Below are positions 30,468 to 33,341 of a stretch of 33,341 bases of DNA, one piece after another (the first letter of the stretch is position 1; each line of letters starts with the position of its first letter). The stretch spans positions 1 through 33,341 of the forward strand of contig JAJXTB010000015.1 of assembly GCA_021784205.1 (NCBI GenBank). The letters are read 5' to 3'. The notes beneath the pieces are model-generated. The model had not been told where the DNA came from and made no database searches. It saw only the letters and a list, made by a program, of their open reading frames with translations. This DNA comes from Actinomycetes bacterium (GTDB taxonomy: Bacteria > Actinomycetota > Acidimicrobiia > Acidimicrobiales > RAAP-2). A program made the position numbers and the translations under genes.

Positions 30468-30617
30468 CGTGTCTCCCGAGTTGACGCTACCGCCGATGTC
30501 GATGTCGAGGGGGTCAGGCGGTGAATCGACACTGGCGCGTCGGTGCGCGTCGAACGGTACTCTGGCGAACGGCGTCGTGGCACACTGTCGCGACCACCAT
30601 CTGTTGCGAGGATGTCC

Positions 30618-30971
30618 ATGGCCCGAGTCGTCACACCACCGCGAGTACTGATCGTCCTGGTTGTCCTCGTGGCTCTCGTCGCAGCGATCGTCGTCCTCTC
30701 GGCTGGGTCTGGTCCCGCCACGAGCTGCGTCGGGCGCGCCTCGAACTCGCCGGGGTTGTCGGCGGTGTCGCTCGTCCCGGCCGCAGGTTCGTCCGGATCG
30801 CTCACCCCGGCGACGGGTTCGACGTCTCTCACCCCGGCCGCGGGCTCGACGTCGTTCACCACTTTGCCGCCGTCGCGTGACAACGACGCCGGCCGCTCGC
30901 GCATCCCGGACGCGACGCCCGACGCGGACAACGACACCTCGCGCTCTCGGGTGGTGTGCGCCACGAACTAG
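30618..30971 (+). CDS. Membrane-anchored Ser/Thr/Pro-rich protein with short repeats
   Basis: 117 aa, unknown. One TM helix at about residues 10-28 (VLIVLVVLVALVAAIVVL) precedes an exported low-complexity tail. The tail includes LVPAAGSSGS, LTPATGSTS and LTPAAGSTS repeats and a Ser/Arg/Asp-rich end with a single late Cys. GAGG before ATG 30618 supports the start; ATG 30612 is 2 codons upstream. TACTCT (30558-30563) is a possible -10. An antisense frame also exists, but the TM segment and ribosome site favour this strand. Confidence 0.5.
   Translation: MARVVTPPRVLIVLVVLVALVAAIVVLSAGSGPATSCVGRASNSPGLSAVSLVPAAGSSGSLTPATGSTSLTPAAGSTSFTTLPPSRDNDAGRSRIPDATPDADNDTSRSRVVCATN
30771..30854 (+). repeat. 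Three tandem imperfect repeats (30, 27, 27 bp)
   Basis: Units at 30771-30800, 30801-30827 and 30828-30854 each begin CTC(A/G)(C/T)CCCGG and encode L(V/T)PA(A/T)GS-type peptides in the Ser/Thr-rich tail of the 117-aa protein. The reading frame is kept across all units. Confidence 0.7.
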
Positions 30972-31032
30972 AACTGGTGCCCGTCGCGTCGCACGATTTG
31001 ACGCGGGCCGATGGCGGGTCGATGCTGCGGAT

Positions 31033-31746
31033 GTGGACGCTCGAGTCGGCGCGACAGTGCTGTCAGTTCTTTTGTCTCTTGCATTGACGGCCCCGGCACT
31101 CCCCGCGCAGGCGACGACCACGTCGACACAGGTGGCAACCACGACGCACGCCCCGATGCTCTCTCGGGGCAGCCATGGCGCGCTGGTCGTGGCCCTGCAG
31201 CGTCGTCTCAGTGCGCTGGGCTACTGGGTCGGGCCCGTCACCGGAGAGTTCAGCGACGCCACGCAGCAGGCCGTCTTCGCGATGCAAAAGGCGGCCGGCA
31301 TCGCGCGCGACGGCGTCGTCGGGCCGATCACGTCGGCCGCGCTGGCGCGCGGTGTGCGACCGAGTGCGCGCAGCCACGCGGGCTACGTCGTCGAGATCAA
31401 CCTGCGAACGAACCTCTTACAGCTGGTGCGCGGCGGTCGTGTGCTGACGATTCTGAACGTCTCGAGCGGGGGCGGTTATCGCTACGTGAGCGGTACCACG
31501 GTGGGCGTCGCTACCACGCCGACGGGCACGTTCCACCTTTTCCGTCAGGTGAACGGGCTCGATGTGAGCCCGCTGGGTGAACTGTGGCGGCCGAAGTACT
31601 TCACCGGTGGCTACGCGATCCACGGTGCCGCATCGGTCCCGCCCTATCCCGTCTCGCACGGCTGCGTGCGCGTGAGCGTCGAGGCTATGGACTGGCTCTG
31701 GGCGTCGAACCGGCTGCCCCTGGGCACCGCGGTTTGGGTCTACTGA
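31033..31746 (+). CDS. L,D-transpeptidase with peptidoglycan-binding domain
   Basis: 237 aa. The signal peptide is about residues 1-26 (SVLLSLALTAPALPAQA). The PG_binding_1 domain covers about 43-105 (SRGSHGALVVALQRRLSALG, then DGVVGPITSAAL). The YkuD catalytic domain covers about 117-237, with His 197 in YAIHG and the active-site SHGCVR (His 209, Cys 211). It makes 3-3 crosslinks in peptidoglycan or attaches proteins to it, outside the membrane. The GTG at 31033 is the only start codon in frame that gives a signal peptide; the ribosome site is weak. Confidence 0.85.
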   Translation: MDARVGATVLSVLLSLALTAPALPAQATTTSTQVATTTHAPMLSRGSHGALVVALQRRLSALGYWVGPVTGEFSDATQQAVFAMQKAAGIARDGVVGPITSAALARGVRPSARSHAGYVVEINLRTNLLQLVRGGRVLTILNVSSGGGYRYVSGTTVGVATTPTGTFHLFRQVNGLDVSPLGELWRPKYFTGGYAIHGAASVPPYPVSHGCVRVSVEAMDWLWASNRLPLGTAVWVY

Positions 31747-32032
31747 CGACGCCACCAGGCGCGGCCCGTTCACTCCGCTGGGCTGCTCGCAGGAAGATCC
31801 AACGGTGGCCGCCGTGGTTTAGGTTCACCTCCCTCCCGTATGCTGACAGCGTCGGCGGAGTTGGCGCCGTGACTGGGTCATCTGGCTCTACGGAGCCGGG
31901 AATGGGCAAGTGCCCTGGCCAAAAGGGCGACGAGTGACGGCGTGGCCACGGGGCACGGTGGGGTCGACGACGGGGCCGATGCCGGTGCGGTCTCGCCGGT
32001 GTTGCGATGGGTGAGCGGACGAAGGGGTCTCG
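31747..32032 (+). other. Intergenic region with pgi promoter and structured leader RNA
   Basis: No gene seen. TATGCT (31839-31844) is a good -10, placing transcription start near 31851 and giving a leader of about 180 nt. The leader contains a GGCTC-TACG-GAGCC stem with a UNCG-type tetraloop (about 31890-31903), then GGGAA, then a GGGC-AAGT-GCCC stem (about 31909-31920). CGTGACTGG and CCGGGAA resemble conserved parts of ZTP (pfl) riboswitches, but the outer P1 stem of that class does not form convincingly. Confidence 0.4.
31839..31844 (+). promoter_or_regulatory. Probable -10 of pgi
   Basis: TATGCT matches TANNNT and lies just upstream of the structured leader. No strong -35 was found. Confidence 0.4.
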
Positions 32033-33341
32033 ATGACGGAAGCGCTACCGCGTGAAAGCCCGGCGTGGCGGGCCCTGAAGACGCACCGCGACGAGATCGC
32101 CCCGCGTCACCTGCGCGAGCTCTTCGCAGCGAACCCCGATCGGGGTCGTCGATTCAGCGCTGAAGCGGCCGGTCTCTATCTCGACTACTCCAAGAACCGG
32201 GTGAGTGATGAGACGCTGCGCCTACTCATCGAACTCGCCAATGAGTCGCACGTCGCCGAGCGGCGTGACCAGATGTTTCGCGGCGAGCACGTGAACGTCT
32301 CCGAGGATCGCGCGGTGTTGCACGTGGCCCTGCGCATGCCGCGCGAGGCGTCTCTCGTCGTCGACGGGGTCGACGTCGTCGCCGAGGTGCACGAGGTGCT
32401 CGATCGGATGGCGCGATTCTCAGCCCAGGTGCGCTCGGGCGAGTGGACGGGCTTTACGGGAAAGCCCATCGTCAACGTCGTCAATATCGGCATCGGCGGC
32501 TCGGACCTGGGACCAGTGATGGCCTACGAGGCCTTGCGCTTCTACAGCCGGCGCGATCTCACGTTCCGCTTCGTCTCCAACGTTGACAGCACCGACTTTG
32601 TCGAGGCGGTGCGCGATCTGAACGCGGACGAGACCCTGTTCATCGTCTCGTCCAAGACCTTCGGCACCTTAGAGACGCTCACCAACGCCCGCTCGGCGCG
32701 CGCCTGGCTTCTCGAACGCCTCGGCGCGGACGAGGCGGTCGCGCGCCACTTCGTGGCGGTGTCCACGAACGCTCAGCGCGTCAGTGAGTTCGGCATCGAC
32801 CCGTCAAACATGTTCGGCTTCTGGGACTGGGTGGGCGGGCGCTACTCGATGACCTCGGCGATCGGGCTGTCCACCATGATCGCGATCGGCCCCGAGGCCT
32901 TTTCCGACCTGCTCGCGGGCTTTCACGAGATGGACGAACACTTCCGCACGGCGCCCTTCGCGGAGAACCTGCCCGTGCTGATGGGACTTCTCGCGGTGTG
33001 GAACCGCGACTTCCTTGACTTGCCCACCGTCGGGGTGATGCCTTATGACCAGTACCTCAAGCGGCTCCCGGCCTACCTCCAGCAGCTGACCATGGAGTCC
33101 AACGGCAAGCACGTGACGATCGAGGGCGCGCCGGTGAGCCATCCGACGGGGCCGATCTACTGGGGCGAGCCGGGCACCAACGGCCAGCACAGCTTCTACC
33201 AACTCCTGCACCAGGGCACGACGATCGTGCCGGTCGACCTGATCGGATTCGCGCGCAGCCTCAATCCCCTCGGCGACCACCACGCAATACTCACCTCCAA
33301 CGTCTTCGCCCAGGCCGAGGCCCTGGCCTTCGGCAAGACCG
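32033..33341 (+). CDS. pgi: Glucose-6-phosphate isomerase, N-terminal part (3' end outside window)
   Basis: 436 residues are present of an enzyme usually about 550 aa; the frame is open to the last base. It interconverts glucose-6-P and fructose-6-P. Signatures are [24 protein letters not shown] (canonical TFTTQET is slightly changed), [25 protein letters not shown] and [15 protein letters not shown]. The ATG at 32033 is preceded by AAGGGG at good spacing. It has a long structured leader, unlike most genes here. Confidence 0.95.
   Translation, partial: MTEALPRESPAWRALKTHRDEIAPRHLRELFAANPDRGRRFSAEAAGLYLDYSKNRVSDETLRLLIELANESHVAERRDQMFRGEHVNVSEDRAVLHVALRMPREASLVVDGVDVVAEVHEVLDRMARFSAQVRSGEWTGFTGKPIVNVVNIGIGGSDLGPVMAYEALRFYSRRDLTFRFVSNVDSTDFVEAVRDLNADETLFIVSSKTFGTLETLTNARSARAWLLERLGADEAVARHFVAVSTNAQRVSEFGIDPSNMFGFWDWVGGRYSMTSAIGLSTMIAIGPEAFSDLLAGFHEMDEHFRTAPFAENLPVLMGLLAVWNRDFLDLPTVGVMPYDQYLKRLPAYLQQLTMESNGKHVTIEGAPVSHPTGPIYWGEPGTNGQHSFYQLLHQGTTIVPVDLIGFARSLNPLGDHHAILTSNVFAQAEALAFGKT

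Noticed and set aside
30464..30964. 166-codon minus-strand frame over the Ser/Thr-rich gene
   Set aside because: No signal or membrane segment and no ribosome site. The plus strand has both a TM helix and GAGG before its ATG, although certainty is limited.
31870..31925. Possible SRP RNA or RNase P fragment in the pgi leader
   Set aside because: Neither the conserved SRP helix-8 loop (GGAA...AGCAG) nor the RNase P core motifs are present.
1..33341. CRISPR array, insertion sequence, prophage or integrative element
   Set aside because: No spaced direct-repeat array, transposase, integrase or phage gene was seen; base composition is even except for the 3306-3773 gap.

Overview
This is a high-GC bacterial chromosome segment, most likely from an actinobacterium and possibly Acidimicrobiia. 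The lineage is inferred from the purB-C-S-Q / L / F-M purine cluster, a SigK/RskA-type sigma/anti-sigma pair, an Rv0577-like two-domain VOC protein, a mycoredoxin-like glutaredoxin and many leaderless TANNNT promoters. Nothing in the sequence fixes the species. There is no sign of an integrated element, insertion sequence or CRISPR array. Gene packing is very tight.

Layout. 1-10431 is a nucleotide-synthesis region: the end of purB, then overlapping purC, purS and purQ. A HIT hydrolase and a small basic helical protein (both minus strand) and a 468-bp AT-rich gap follow. Next come purL, a 91-aa helical protein, a minus-strand PHP phosphoesterase, and purF-purM-pyrE with overlapping junctions. 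10413-12420 (minus) holds a beta-lactamase-fold hydrolase, the tRNA-Asp/tRNA-Phe pair, a glutaredoxin and a VOC protein. 12518-15398 has a SHOCT membrane protein, a histidine kinase/OmpR-type regulator pair, and a divergent small secreted protein whose promoter carries five helically phased TTC boxes. 15395-16643 is a compact minus-strand operon (DUF2892, DUF302, METTL7-like methyltransferase) behind a promoter containing a CsoR/CstR-type palindrome. 16667-24905 is metabolic and membrane genes: an isocitrate/isopropylmalate dehydrogenase homologue, a two-domain VOC protein, two membrane proteins, an acyl-CoA dehydrogenase, an amidase, a secreted protein, bifunctional NAD(P)HX repair enzyme and a small membrane protein.

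24902-28348 is the most coherent accessory system. An ECF sigma factor and its membrane anti-sigma factor are divergent from an operon of two exported or anchored ferritin-like proteins and a secreted cupredoxin. Both divergent promoters carry the same CGACATCCGT element followed by a -10 resembling the mycobacterial SigK type. 28349-31746 contains an S51-like peptidase, a VTT-like membrane protein, a secreted DUF4232-like protein, a membrane-anchored Ser/Thr-rich protein and an L,D-transpeptidase. The window ends inside pgi, which has a structured leader of about 180 nt.

Two architectural patterns recur. Six gene starts have TANNNT followed by exactly six bases and then the start codon, which predicts leaderless mRNAs. 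Six of eight convergent gene pairs meet with overlapping or directly abutting stop codons, leaving no room for an intergenic terminator.
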